DNA of 64,000 bases from Granulicella sp. (GTDB lineage: Bacteria > Acidobacteriota > Terriglobia > Terriglobales > Acidobacteriaceae): NCBI GenBank assembly GCA_025408425.1, contig JANXYX010000001.1, positions 340,014 through 404,013 of the forward strand, written 5' to 3'. The position numbers and the translations under genes are program-made. The notes below the pieces were generated by a model, which saw only the letters and a program-made list of their open reading frames with translations, did no database searches and had not been told where the DNA came from. Positions 8,639 to 17,246 of this stretch are shown in pieces. Positions within the stretch are counted from its first letter, which is position 1, and each line of letters starts with the position of its first letter.

Positions 8639-9222
8639 ATGACCGATACCACCAACAGAGTGCGCAAACACTATAGCGCCACGGACCTCACCGACCGCAT
8701 CAAGTCGGCACTCGCAACGATAGTGCCCGAAGATCAGAAGCTGACCGTCGCTCAGCTCGCTCCACTCGACCAGTTCCATACCCGAGGCATTCTAGCTACC
8801 ACCGAATTAGCCGATGCCGCCGAGCTCGCCCCGTCCCCGCGCGTACTCGACCTTGGCTGCGGCATCGGCGGTCCGGCACGTTATCTGGCCGCAACCTTCG
8901 GCTGTAGCGTGATAGGCGTCGACTAAGTCCCGGCTTCGTTGAAGCGGCCACTTATCTGACGGCGCGCTGCGAGCTGTCCGATCGCGTCAACTTTCAGATT
9001 GGCGACGCGCTGCATCTGCCTTTCGAGGGCGCGGCCTTCGAAACGGTGTTCCTGCAGCACGTGGCGATGAACATCGAGGACCGCGCCGCTCTCTATGCTG
9101 AGGTCAATCGCATCCTGACACCAAAAGGCCGGTTTGTTATCCATGACCTGGTGCTTCGTGATGGCGACGTCGTGTATCCCGCCCCTTGGGCGCGTGACGC
9201 CTCGAATCGTGGACAAGTGTAG
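8639..9222 (+). pseudogene. SAM-dependent methyltransferase, frameshifted and truncated
   Basis: The first 95 codons encode a class I methyltransferase start, with motif I VLDLGCGIGGPARYLA and CSVIGVD, then a TAA at about 8924. Reading on one frame over restores the family: GFVEAATYLTARCELSDRVN, then GDALHLPFEGAAFETVFLQH and RFVIHDLVLRDGDVVYP. One missing base just after GVD (GACTAAGTCC where GACCTAAGTCC would give DLSPG) explains the break. The restored frame ends at a TAG at 9220-9222 after about 195 codons, short of the roughly 270 usual for this ubiE-like group, so the C-terminal part is lost too. A single sequencing error could explain the frameshift but not the truncation. Confidence 0.8.
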
Positions 9223-9304
9223 CAGTCAGGGTTGAGTGCCTGCGGGGTGGTTGCTTGAAGGGTGGTTTCGCCTTACTATCGCCGGAGTGGATATTCCTAA
9301 GAAC

Positions 9305-10354
9305 ATGGCGAAGGTGGGGTTGGATCGGTCGAAGTCTGCGGAGGCGGAGCGGCTGGTTTCGGCTGGGCGGGCGGATGATGAGGATGCTTTTGAGCTGAAG
9401 CTGCGACCTACTCGGCTGGCGGAGTTTATTGGTCAGGAGAAGGCGAAGGAGCAGTTGGCGATAGCGCTGGAGGCGGCGAAGAGTCGCGGGGAGGCGCTGG
9501 ATCATGTGCTGCTGTTTGGGCCTCCGGGGCTGGGGAAGACGACGCTGGCGACGATTATTGCGAATGAGCTGGGGGTGGGGTTTCAGCAGACGAGTGGGCC
9601 GGCGTTGCAGATTCAGGGTGATCTGACGGCGATTCTGACGAACCTGCGGGAGCGGCAGGTGCTGTTTCTGGACGAGATCCACCGGCTGCAGCATGTGCTG
9701 GAAGAGAAGCTGTATACGGCGCTGGAGGACTACAAGCTGGACATCATGATCGGGACGGGGCCGAGTGCGCGGACGCACGTGATGGAGATCAAGCCGTTTA
9801 CGTTTGTGGGGGCGACGACGCGGCCGGGGATGTTGAGCTCGCCGCTGCGGGGGCGGTTCGGGATTCTGCTGCGGCTGGAGTTCTATACGGACGATGAGCT
9901 GCGGTTTGTGGTGGAGCGCTCGGCGGAGGTGATGGGGGTGCCGATTGACCGGGATGGGGCGGCGGAGATTGCGATGCGGTCACGGGGGACACCGCGGATT
10001 GCAAACCGGCTTCTGCGGCGGGTTAGGGACTATGCGCAAGTGCGGGCGCAGGGGGTGATCGACCGGCCGGTGGCGCAGGCGGCGCTGGCGATGCTGGAGG
10101 TGGATGCGCATGGGTTCGATGAGCTGGACCGGCGGCTGTTGCGGACGATTATTGAGAAGTACGATGGTGGGCCAGTGGGGTTGAATACGCTGGCGGCTGC
10201 GCTGGCGGAGGAGCAGGATGCGCTGGAAGAGGTGTATGAGCCGTTCCTGATTCAGATTGGATTTCTGGACCGGACGCCGCGGGGTCGGGTGGCTACGCGG
10301 CTGGCGTATGAGCATCTTGGGATCGAGATGCCGCGGAAGACGAGCTTGTTCTAG
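9305..10354 (+). CDS. ruvB: Holliday junction branch migration ATPase RuvB
   Basis: A 349-residue AAA+ motor that drives branch migration of Holliday junctions with RuvA. Seen: Walker [10 protein letters not shown], Walker [10 protein letters not shown], sensor 1 [18 protein letters not shown] with the arginine finger region, and the C-terminal winged helix ([13 protein letters not shown], then [15 protein letters not shown]). Length matches the family (about 340-350). The ATG at 9305 is chosen since family members begin shortly before the [15 protein letters not shown] motif; an in-frame ATG at 9236 would add 23 residues unlike any RuvB. No ruvA or ruvC is next to it, so it stands alone here. 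Codons end mostly in G. Confidence 0.96.
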   Translation: MAKVGLDRSKSAEAERLVSAGRADDEDAFELKLRPTRLAEFIGQEKAKEQLAIALEAAKSRGEALDHVLLFGPPGLGKTTLATIIANELGVGFQQTSGPALQIQGDLTAILTNLRERQVLFLDEIHRLQHVLEEKLYTALEDYKLDIMIGTGPSARTHVMEIKPFTFVGATTRPGMLSSPLRGRFGILLRLEFYTDDELRFVVERSAEVMGVPIDRDGAAEIAMRSRGTPRIANRLLRRVRDYAQVRAQGVIDRPVAQAALAMLEVDAHGFDELDRRLLRTIIEKYDGGPVGLNTLAAALAEEQDALEEVYEPFLIQIGFLDRTPRGRVATRLAYEHLGIEMPRKTSLF

Positions 10355-10500
10355 GAGTTTGGCGGATTTTGATGTCGTCTGCGGCCTACGCAGATTGGCA
10401 TTGAGATACTGATGGTGGTGGTCTATTCTGTGACGACTAACTGTACGGGCCCGTGTTGAGTTAACACGAGCGTCTTTGTAGGGCGCAGATCGGCGACCTT

Positions 10501-11772
10501 GTGGACCTGAAGACTTCATTTGTATTTCTTTTTATTGCCTTGGCTCTTTATGCGATCGTGCTGGCCTCCATGGCTCTGGCCGACCGCCGAGTTGTGGGTG
10601 TGCGGTGGCTGGCTTACTCGGTTCTGATTGAGTTGGTGAAGGTTGTCCTGCAGGCGATGGGGGGCAACATTCCGCGGCTGCTGTCGACGATGGTTGCGAA
10701 TGAGTTGAATCTCGCGGCCTTCTTTTCGATGTATATCGGGTTTCGGTGGTTTGTGCTGCGCGAACCTCTACGGAGCCGGCGTGGCCCGGTGGCGCTGCTG
10801 GTCGTAATGGCTGCGTACTGCGCGATGTTTGTGCTGCATATTCCGTATGGCTTCCAGGTGGCGACGCTGCCCGTGCTGTGGATGTGCGGGATTACGATTC
10901 GGCTGATGGTGATGCAGAAAGAAGAACGTTTCCGGCTGCCGGCGCGGATTACGACGGCGCTGCTGCTGGCCCACATGGTGCTACTGAGCTATCGGATTGT
11001 GCTCTCGGCGGAGATCTATCAGCGGTCGCGTAGCTGGGCGGTACCGGTCTACGATCCACGCTGGAATTACTCGATGATGGGCATCATCATTCTGTCGAAC
11101 TGCCTGCTGATTATGTATGTCTGGTTCGCTGCGGCGGAGATGTACAGCACGGTGGAGGCGACGGCCGGCATGGACATGCTGACCAGTTGCATGAATCGTA
11201 GAGCTCTGATGAAGCTGGCGGGGCATGAGGTGGCGCGGAGCGAACGGACCTTGATGCCGCTGGCGATCGTGGCGGTGGATATCGACCACTTCAAGTCAGT
11301 GAACGACACGTATGGACATGGCGGTGGCGATGCAGCGCTGTGCGCGCTGGTGTGCCTGCTGAAGGCGCGTCTGCGGTCAGCGGATGTAGTGGCCCGCATT
11401 GGTGGGGAAGAGTTTCTGCTGCTGCTGCCGGATACGGACGGTATAGCGGCAGCATGTGTCGTCAACGAACTGTTGGTAGCAGTGGAGAACATGCCCGTTG
11501 ACTACGAGGGTTCCGTGATTAAGGTGACGGTGAGTGCCGGCATTACGCAGCGGCTGCCTCGCGGAGATACCTGGACAGCGATGATGAAACGGGCGGATCG
11601 CGCCTTGTATGCCGCGAAGGCTGCTGGTCGCAACTGTCTTGAGATTGACGAGCAGGTGCTGCACCTGCCGCGTCGTCCGGCTCCGGCACGGCAGGAAGTT
11701 GTGAGTATTGCGGAGGCTGCATCCAAAGAGTCGTCGATGAGGGCTTCGGGGATTTGGCGGGGAAGGGCCTGA
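10501..11772 (+). CDS. Membrane-anchored diguanylate cyclase (GGDEF)
   Basis: A 423-residue protein starting at a GTG. The N-terminal about 225 residues hold seven hydrophobic segments (for example FLFIALALYAIVLASMALA and IIILSNCLLIMYVWFAA), a putative membrane sensor. The C-terminal GGDEF domain makes cyclic di-GMP from two GTP. Its active site reads GGEEF at residues 301-305, an active variant, and an RxxD inhibitory I-site (R292 to D295) stands exactly five residues before it, so product feedback inhibition is expected. The VDIDHFKSVNDTYGH metal and base-binding motif is intact. It is a single gene, converging with the GDPD gene 23 bases away. No effector or receptor gene is adjacent. Confidence 0.93.
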   Translation: MDLKTSFVFLFIALALYAIVLASMALADRRVVGVRWLAYSVLIELVKVVLQAMGGNIPRLLSTMVANELNLAAFFSMYIGFRWFVLREPLRSRRGPVALLVVMAAYCAMFVLHIPYGFQVATLPVLWMCGITIRLMVMQKEERFRLPARITTALLLAHMVLLSYRIVLSAEIYQRSRSWAVPVYDPRWNYSMMGIIILSNCLLIMYVWFAAAEMYSTVEATAGMDMLTSCMNRRALMKLAGHEVARSERTLMPLAIVAVDIDHFKSVNDTYGHGGGDAALCALVCLLKARLRSADVVARIGGEEFLLLLPDTDGIAAACVVNELLVAVENMPVDYEGSVIKVTVSAGITQRLPRGDTWTAMMKRADRALYAAKAAGRNCLEIDEQVLHLPRRPAPARQEVVSIAEAASKESSMRASGIWRGRA

Positions 11773-11795
11773 TCGATGCCGCGTGAAGCCCGCCG

Positions 11796-12995
11796 CTACG
11801 GCTGGCGGAGGGCGGCTGGGATGAGTGGGCTGCTGAGGCTGTCGGGTGCGTCGGTGAGGTAGTAGGTGGGGATCTCAGGGTGCTGCTCTTCGACGAGGAT
11901 GAGGGTGCGGAAGTCGAAGCTCTGCACTTCGGCGCGGGATTCCATGTGGTTTCGCTTGATGGCTCCGCAGAGGGTGTCGACGAAGATCTGCGGCTCGACG
12001 GTGTGATTGGCCATGGATTCGGATGGGTCGGTTGCCTTGGCAGTCGTCTCGGGCGGCATGGGGGGTAGGATCTTGGTTTCAAGGTTGAAGCGGACGTTGG
12101 CTGCGTTGGCGGCGCGGGCGGCTGCGTCGGGGTGTGACTTGCCGGGGCCGGTGCGATAGTAGTCGGCGTAGAAAGCGGCGAAGCGGAAGAGCTGATCAGC
12201 GTAGGTGGGGACGTAGGGACTGATGAGCTTTTCGTGTTTGGCAAAGGCTACCGCGACAGGGGAGAGCGCGAGATCATTCTTCTGGTCGGGGAAGGCGGCG
12301 GAGTGGAGCTTGTCGCAGATGAAGGTCTGCTGGGCTTCGGTGGAGGAGATGTCGCGAAGGTAGATGCGGTTTTCGAGGGTGTAGGGAGAGCCGTCGGCGC
12401 GGCGGCAGGACTGGGGGTTGAGGAACTGATCGTGCCAGATGAGGGAGACGTGGTCGGTGGTGACACCGGTGTCGGTTTCGAGGGTGGTGGAGAGGTGGTC
12501 GAGGCCGGACTCGAAGGAGGGCAGGGTGTTTTCGGGGCGTAGGCCGCGTCCACCGCGGTGGGCGGCGACGTCGAAGGATTTGAAGTAGGCGGCTTCTTCC
12601 GGGTGGGCTGCGGCTTCTTGCTTGAGGACGGACTGGAGGATGTCAGGACGGTCGGAGATGATGCCGTCGACGCGGAGGCCGATGAGGGTGCGCATCTTCG
12701 CGGAGTCGTTGGTGGTCCAGGGGACGATGCGGAAGCCGGCTTGATGAAGCTGTGCCACGTTGACTGCGGGGGCGGGGCCGAGGAGGGTGGCGTCGTTCGG
12801 AGAGAGGACCCGGGTGAGTGCGCCGTGAGCCTTTGCGTGGGTGTTGGCGGCGGTCATCAGGCCGAGGTAGGGATTAGTGGTCATGAGTGATCCTGACGAC
12901 TGCGGCGCTGTAGCCTGGCGGGCTGCGACGAAGGCAGTGGAAGAGAGAAGGACGATGAGGGTGAGGACGGGATGTGGAAGGTTGGATGGTCGCAT
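11796..12995 (-). CDS. Exported glycerophosphodiester phosphodiesterase-like protein, apparently circularly permuted
   Basis: A 399-residue exported protein (signal peptide about residues 1-25). The GDPD catalytic half is clear: AHRGG at 145-149, PENT at 154-157, LETD at 172-175, WHD at 187-189, and a later metal-ligand NLETKI. The normal GDPD C-terminal signature, which should come last, is found first: WTTND at 93-97 and DGIISDRPD at 110-118. The protein then stops soon after the YYLTDAPD segment, where the missing C-terminal strand would be expected. This order fits a circular permutation, or a duplication trimmed at both ends. It lies 51 bases downstream of murQ on the same strand and is probably cotranscribed with it. 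Confidence 0.85.
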   Translation of the reverse strand: MRPSNLPHPVLTLIVLLSSTAFVAARQATAPQSSGSLMTTNPYLGLMTAANTHAKAHGALTRVLSPNDATLLGPAPAVNVAQLHQAGFRIVPWTTNDSAKMRTLIGLRVDGIISDRPDILQSVLKQEAAAHPEEAAYFKSFDVAAHRGGRGLRPENTLPSFESGLDHLSTTLETDTGVTTDHVSLIWHDQFLNPQSCRRADGSPYTLENRIYLRDISSTEAQQTFICDKLHSAAFPDQKNDLALSPVAVAFAKHEKLISPYVPTYADQLFRFAAFYADYYRTGPGKSHPDAAARAANAANVRFNLETKILPPMPPETTAKATDPSESMANHTVEPQIFVDTLCGAIKRNHMESRAEVQSFDFRTLILVEEQHPEIPTYYLTDAPDSLSSPLIPAALRQP

Positions 12996-13046
12996 CGTGC
13001 TTTGACCATACTGACGTGAGGTTGCATGGCCATTAATCGCAGGTAA

Positions 13047-13967
13047 CTATTTGGCTGGGTTGAGGGTGGCGCGGAGGCTGCCCTGAGCGCTGGCGAGGCG
13101 GGCCTCTGCGGTGGGGCGGTCGAGTGTGAGTTGCTGCATGACGATGGCGGTCTTAACCGAGCCGGCGGCGGTAAGGAGGATGGCGGCGGTGGGCTGGTCG
13201 CAGTTGGTGGCGGCCATGATGATGCGCTGGGCGCGGTCTACGAGTTTGGCGTTGGTGGGCTGGACGTTGACCATGAGGTTGCCGTAGACGGCGCCGGTGC
13301 GGATCATGACTCCGGTGGAGATCATGTTGAGGACGAGCTTGGTGGCGGTGCCTGCCTTGAGGCGGGTGCTGCCGGTAAGGACCTCAGGGCCAGTGGCGGG
13401 GGTGATGGCGATTTCTGCGTTCAGCGAGAGTGGGGAGCCGGGAACGCAGGAGAGTCCGATGGTGAGGCCGCTGAGTTTTTTCGCGTATTCGATGGCTCCC
13501 AGGACGTAGGGAGTGCGGCCGCTGGCGGCGATGCCGACGAGGGTGTCCTGGCTCCAGGTGCCGGCGTCGTTCTGGGCGAAGCCGGCGGCGGCGAGGTCGT
13601 GGGCGCCTTCTTCGGCGGAGTCTTCGGAGTGTTCACTGGACCTTCGGAGTGCGGAGTCGCCGCCGGCGATGATGCCCTGGAAGAGAGTGGGCGGGACGGA
13701 GAAGGTGGGTGGACACTCGGATGCGTCGAGGACGCCGAGGCGGCCGCTGGTGCCGGCGCCGATGTAGAAGAGGCGGCCGCCCTCAAAGAAGCGGGTGGCG
13801 ATGGCGTCTACGGCAGCGGCGATGTGGGGCAGTTCGGCGGCGACGGCTGCGGCGACGGTGGCGTCCTGCTGGTTGATGAGGCGGAGCATGTCGAGAGTGG
13901 AGAGCTCGTCGATGTTTTCAGAGGCGGGGTTGCGGGCTTCGGTGGCGAGGTTGGCGAGGGTTTTCAT
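13047..13967 (-). CDS. murQ: N-acetylmuramic acid 6-phosphate etherase MurQ
   Basis: A 306-residue cytosolic enzyme that cleaves the lactyl ether of N-acetylmuramic acid 6-phosphate to give GlcNAc 6-phosphate and D-lactate in cell-wall recycling. It is a SIS-domain protein: RLFYIGAGTSGRLGVLDASECPPTF (residues about 65-89) carries the family signature and catalytic Glu, GIAASGRTPYV the second SIS motif, and STRLKAGTATKLVLNMIST the long conserved helix. The C-terminal UBA-like tail is present. Length is typical (about 298-310). The gene is first of a likely two-gene unit with the GDPD protein; no murP or nagK neighbour is seen. Confidence 0.95.
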   Translation of the reverse strand: MKTLANLATEARNPASENIDELSTLDMLRLINQQDATVAAAVAAELPHIAAAVDAIATRFFEGGRLFYIGAGTSGRLGVLDASECPPTFSVPPTLFQGIIAGGDSALRRSSEHSEDSAEEGAHDLAAAGFAQNDAGTWSQDTLVGIAASGRTPYVLGAIEYAKKLSGLTIGLSCVPGSPLSLNAEIAITPATGPEVLTGSTRLKAGTATKLVLNMISTGVMIRTGAVYGNLMVNVQPTNAKLVDRAQRIIMAATNCDQPTAAILLTAAGSVKTAIVMQQLTLDRPTAEARLASAQGSLRATLNPAK

Positions 13968-14158
13968 GCTGCGTTCATGATGGCTCAGGCGGCGGACGGA
14001 CGCAATGGAGGGCGTGAGTGGGCTTCGCGGTGGGGCCGATCAGAAATTATTTCTCTCCGTAATTCAAGAGGCGATTTGAGTTTAGGATGGTTGGGTTGAA
14101 TCTATGGGGCGATCACTGCAGAGAAGCACCCAGACGATACATGGAGGAAGCGCTCGAG

Positions 14159-14482
14159 ATGAAGCGATACGGGATGATGATTGGCCTGCGGCCAGAGCAC
14201 TACGACGAGTACAAGCGGTATCACGCAGCCGTATGGCCAGAGGTGCTGGCGATGATCGAGAGCTGCAATATCCGGAATTACACGATCTATCACCAGGGTG
14301 GATTGCTGTTCGGCAGCTATGAGTACCACGGCACGGACCATGCGGCGGATATGGTCCGGATGGCCGCCGATCCGGCGACGCAGCGGTGGTGGACGATTAT
14401 GATGCCGATGCAGCGACGGCTGGATGGCACTCCAGAGGGCGAGTGGTGGATGCCGCTGGAGGAGATGTTCCACATCGATTAG
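14159..14482 (+). CDS. rhaM: L-rhamnose mutarotase
   Basis: A 107-residue protein of the RhaM family, dimeric ferredoxin-like enzymes that interconvert the alpha and beta anomers of L-rhamnose. Recognised by KRYGMMIGLRPEHYDEYKRYH (includes the catalytic His), YTIYHQGGLLFGSYEY, and the Trp pair in QRWWTIM. Length is close to the usual 104. The start at 14159 is chosen because GGAGGAAG precedes it; an in-frame ATG at 14087 would add 24 unrelated residues. No rhamnose isomerase or kinase is adjacent, so it is an isolated copy. It converges with the amidohydrolase gene. Confidence 0.93.
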   Translation: MKRYGMMIGLRPEHYDEYKRYHAAVWPEVLAMIESCNIRNYTIYHQGGLLFGSYEYHGTDHAADMVRMAADPATQRWWTIMMPMQRRLDGTPEGEWWMPLEEMFHID

Positions 14483-14515
14483 CGGGCGGGCTAAAGTAGC
14501 GCTCCGGTTCTTTTG

Positions 14516-15997
14516 TTAGTACTGGCCGAAGCGGCCTTTGATGGACTCGAAGAGTTTGGGGGAGTCGTAGCCTACGCCGTCCTTGAAGACGATCTCGACA
14601 TTTTCAATGTCGGCGATGTGGGTGCTGGGGTCGCCTTTGACGACGACGATGTCGGCGTTTTTGCCGGGGGCAAGAGAGCCGAAGCGGCCTTGCTGGTCGA
14701 GGTAAGTTGCGCCGTTGAGGGTGGCGATCCTGATGGCTTCGAGCGGAGAGAAGCCGGCCTGGACGAGGAGTTCGATCTCGCGCTGATCGCCGAAGCCGGG
14801 GAGGACGCCACCGTCGCCGGTGGGGTCTGGGCCGGCGAGGAGAAGGCCTCCGGCGGCGACGAACTGGCGTTCGAGGGCCATTTCATTTTGCAGGAGCTTG
14901 AGGTGGTCGGCGGCGGCCTGGGGATTGGCTGCGGCGCGCATCATCTGAAAGTTGCGGATGGTGAGATAGTCCTCGCGTGCGGAGGGCGACATAGTTTCGA
15001 GGACGCGCGTCTGCAGGTGGACGTGGGTGGGGTCGTCGGATTCGAAGACGGGCAGGGTGGAGGTGACGGCGACGTGGTGAGCGATGAGGAGATCGATGAG
15101 CGCCTTGGCCTCGGGCGAGCCTGAGGTCATCTTTGTGAGGGTGGGATTTCCCTGAGTTTCCGGGCAGTGGTCGGGCTGCTTGCCGGGATCGAGCTGGGTG
15201 TTGACGTAGAAGCCGTGTTCGAGGTTGTCGATGCCGAGTTCCGCGGCTTCGGGATAGGTGACGGAGCAGAGGTGTCCGGTGACTTTAATGTGGTGCTTGT
15301 GGGCCTCGTCGATGGCGGCCTTGAGCTCGGCGCGGGTGATGTCCATATAGGCCTTGAAGCTGGTGACGCCTTGTGCGGCCCAGAAGGCTACGGTAGCGGT
15401 GGCGTCTGCGGGGTCGCGGAGGTTGTGCATCTGGAGGAAGGGGCTGGGGCTGCCTTCGAGATAGGGGCCGGTGACGTCCATGTGGGGGCCGGGGAGTTGG
15501 CCGGCGTCGATTTGGGTGCGGAGGTTGAGGTCGGTGTAGGGCTCAACGGAGCCGGTGGTGCGGAGGGTGGTGACACCGGCGGCGAGGTAGAGCCGGGGTG
15601 CGGAGAAAGACATCTGAGGAACGATGAGGGGAGGGTCGCCGGGGCCTTCGGCGCTGCGGTTGGGGCGGGCGATGTAGTACATGTGATCGTGCATGCCGAC
15701 GATACCGGGCATGATGGTGCGTCCGGTGAGGTCGAGGAGTGTGGCGCTGGCTGGGGGCTTGAGGGCGCTGGCGGGCTCGATGCGGGTGATCTTGCCGGAT
15801 TCAATGGTGAGGGCCTGATCTTCAAGGGCTGGTGCGCCGGTGCCGTCGATGAGACGGACGTGATTGAGTACGACGATGGGGGTGGTTACTTTCAGGTATT
15901 TGGCGACAGCAGGGGCAGGGGCAGGTGGCGGGGCCTGGGCCAGGGCGGTGAAGGCAAGGCAGGTGAGCAGAGGCGAAGTGAGGCTGATGCGGATCAT
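14516..15997 (-). CDS. Exported amidohydrolase family protein (imidazolonepropionase-like)
   Basis: A 493-residue exported metal-dependent hydrolase. A signal peptide (cleavage near ALA-QAPPPAP) is followed by a Pro-Ala linker. The amidohydrolase barrel has GMHDHMYY (paired metal-binding His), KVTGHLCS and NLEHGFYV (further His ligands), and the late metal Asp in AGPDPTGDGG. The family is broad (imidazolonepropionase, prolidase-like Sgx enzymes, cyclic imide hydrolases); exported members of this type are common in Acidobacteriota and their substrates are not known. The gene is single, divergent from the 16114 gene and convergent with rhaM. Confidence 0.88.
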   Translation of the reverse strand: MIRISLTSPLLTCLAFTALAQAPPPAPAPAVAKYLKVTTPIVVLNHVRLIDGTGAPALEDQALTIESGKITRIEPASALKPPASATLLDLTGRTIMPGIVGMHDHMYYIARPNRSAEGPGDPPLIVPQMSFSAPRLYLAAGVTTLRTTGSVEPYTDLNLRTQIDAGQLPGPHMDVTGPYLEGSPSPFLQMHNLRDPADATATVAFWAAQGVTSFKAYMDITRAELKAAIDEAHKHHIKVTGHLCSVTYPEAAELGIDNLEHGFYVNTQLDPGKQPDHCPETQGNPTLTKMTSGSPEAKALIDLLIAHHVAVTSTLPVFESDDPTHVHLQTRVLETMSPSAREDYLTIRNFQMMRAAANPQAAADHLKLLQNEMALERQFVAAGGLLLAGPDPTGDGGVLPGFGDQREIELLVQAGFSPLEAIRIATLNGATYLDQQGRFGSLAPGKNADIVVVKGDPSTHIADIENVEIVFKDGVGYDSPKLFESIKGRFGQY

Positions 15998-16113
15998 CTA
16001 GGTGCTCCTGGTCGTGCTGAATGGGAGGGCCTAATCGGACGGCGTTGATATGGAAATGGCCGTTTGCCCGGTAGAATATAGAGACACCGTATTTCAAGGA
16101 CACGTTGAAAGCA

Positions 16114-17058
16114 ATGGATATAAATACTCAAGCGGTATTGGCAGGACAGGTAGAGGCTGCGGCGAAGGCTGCCGGTCTGGTGGTGAAGGCGAGTGAAGTT
16201 GGCGCGGACTTCTCCGGCAATCCGACGACACGGTTTACGCTGGCGCTGGCAAACGACACAGCGAAGACGCAGGTTCTGGAGCTGAGCGACAAGTTCGACT
16301 TCAGCCGGGCTGACCTGCTGGGCGAGATTCAGGTGTACCTTGCGGAGGCGGCGAAGCGGTTGAAGAATCCGCGACCCGATATGTATCTGTCGCTGCATGG
16401 GCTGCCGTTGAGCTTTGGTAAGTTTGCGTGGCCGTTCCACCTGTCGACTTCGGGTGCTGATACGTTCCTGGTGCATGGCGAGGTGCGGCTGGAGGATGGC
16501 GAATCCGACCTTCTGCATGCGAAGATCGCGGCCTCGATGACAGTGACGTTTGCGGAGATTGTGCTGGCTCCAGAGCAGCCGTTTGCAGAGGGCTTTATCT
16601 ACAACGCCGTTCGCAAGACGATGGATCAGGGGCAGTTGGAACTGGTGAAGAGCGGCAACCGCCAGCCGGTTCCGGTAACGACGCGTTACTACAGCCGGTG
16701 GCAGAAGAAGTTCAGCTTCAACGACACGTCTGAAGCGCAGCGGCTGGAATATCTGGGGGCAAAGGTGTACTGGCTCTCTGGCGTGCTGGGTGGCGGGCAG
16801 CCGGTGTGGCTGCTGGATCCGCGCGATGCGCAGTATCTGAATACAACGGTAGCCGAACTGCGAAAGAACGCTGAAGCGCTGGCTGGCGAAGGCATGATCC
16901 AACTGTCGACCGACTGGTCCAGCGGCGGTGAGTTCGGTGCTCCGACGGAGGCCCTGCTGAGCCATCGCGCCAAGTACGAAGTGGATGTGTCCGAGGCACT
17001 GGCCTTTCTCAAGCCCACATTTAACGAAGAGATGCGCAGCGGCCACACCAATATGTAA
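16114..17058 (+). CDS. Conserved-looking hypothetical protein, no family recognised
   Basis: A 314-residue protein without signal peptide, membrane segment or known motif. It looks soluble and well structured: a first half with mixed alpha-beta pattern (DKFDFSRADLLGEIQVYLAEA) and a tail rich in acidic and aromatic residues. Third-position bias matches its neighbours, supporting real coding. The ATG at 16114 is preceded by GAAAG; a TTG at 16105 with AAGGA is an alternative. A strong terminator follows, so it is a monocistronic gene. I cannot propose a role; the mention of repeated SLHGLPLSFGKF and FAWPFHLSTSG only describes its most conserved-looking core. Confidence 0.75.
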   Translation: MDINTQAVLAGQVEAAAKAAGLVVKASEVGADFSGNPTTRFTLALANDTAKTQVLELSDKFDFSRADLLGEIQVYLAEAAKRLKNPRPDMYLSLHGLPLSFGKFAWPFHLSTSGADTFLVHGEVRLEDGESDLLHAKIAASMTVTFAEIVLAPEQPFAEGFIYNAVRKTMDQGQLELVKSGNRQPVPVTTRYYSRWQKKFSFNDTSEAQRLEYLGAKVYWLSGVLGGGQPVWLLDPRDAQYLNTTVAELRKNAEALAGEGMIQLSTDWSSGGEFGAPTEALLSHRAKYEVDVSEALAFLKPTFNEEMRSGHTNM

Positions 17059-17082
17059 GCTGTTGCAGGTTCGATGCTATGC

Positions 17083-17110
17083 AAAAGGATCCCCTTGTGG
17101 GGTCCTTTTT
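17083..17110 (+). terminator. Intrinsic terminator after the 16114 gene
   Basis: A ten-pair stem (AAAGGA, one bulged T, CCCC; loop TTGT; GGGG, TCCTTT) runs directly into a T-run at 17106-17110, 25 bases past the stop codon. Confidence 0.85.
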
Positions 17111-17246
17111 GCTTTGGGGCTGCGATGCTGCATGACCGACGCAATGCAGTTAATTCCGCTTGCTGCCAGTGCACTCTTCCTCAACGAGAGAACTGGGTAA
17201 AATGAGGCCTGCGTGGATTGCCGCGCGGGTCTTGTTTTTTTGAGCG

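Noticed and set aside
13131..14099. A 322-codon plus-strand frame overlapping murQ
   Set aside because: Extremely Gly/Asp/Ala-rich and antisense to murQ; no start site or motif.
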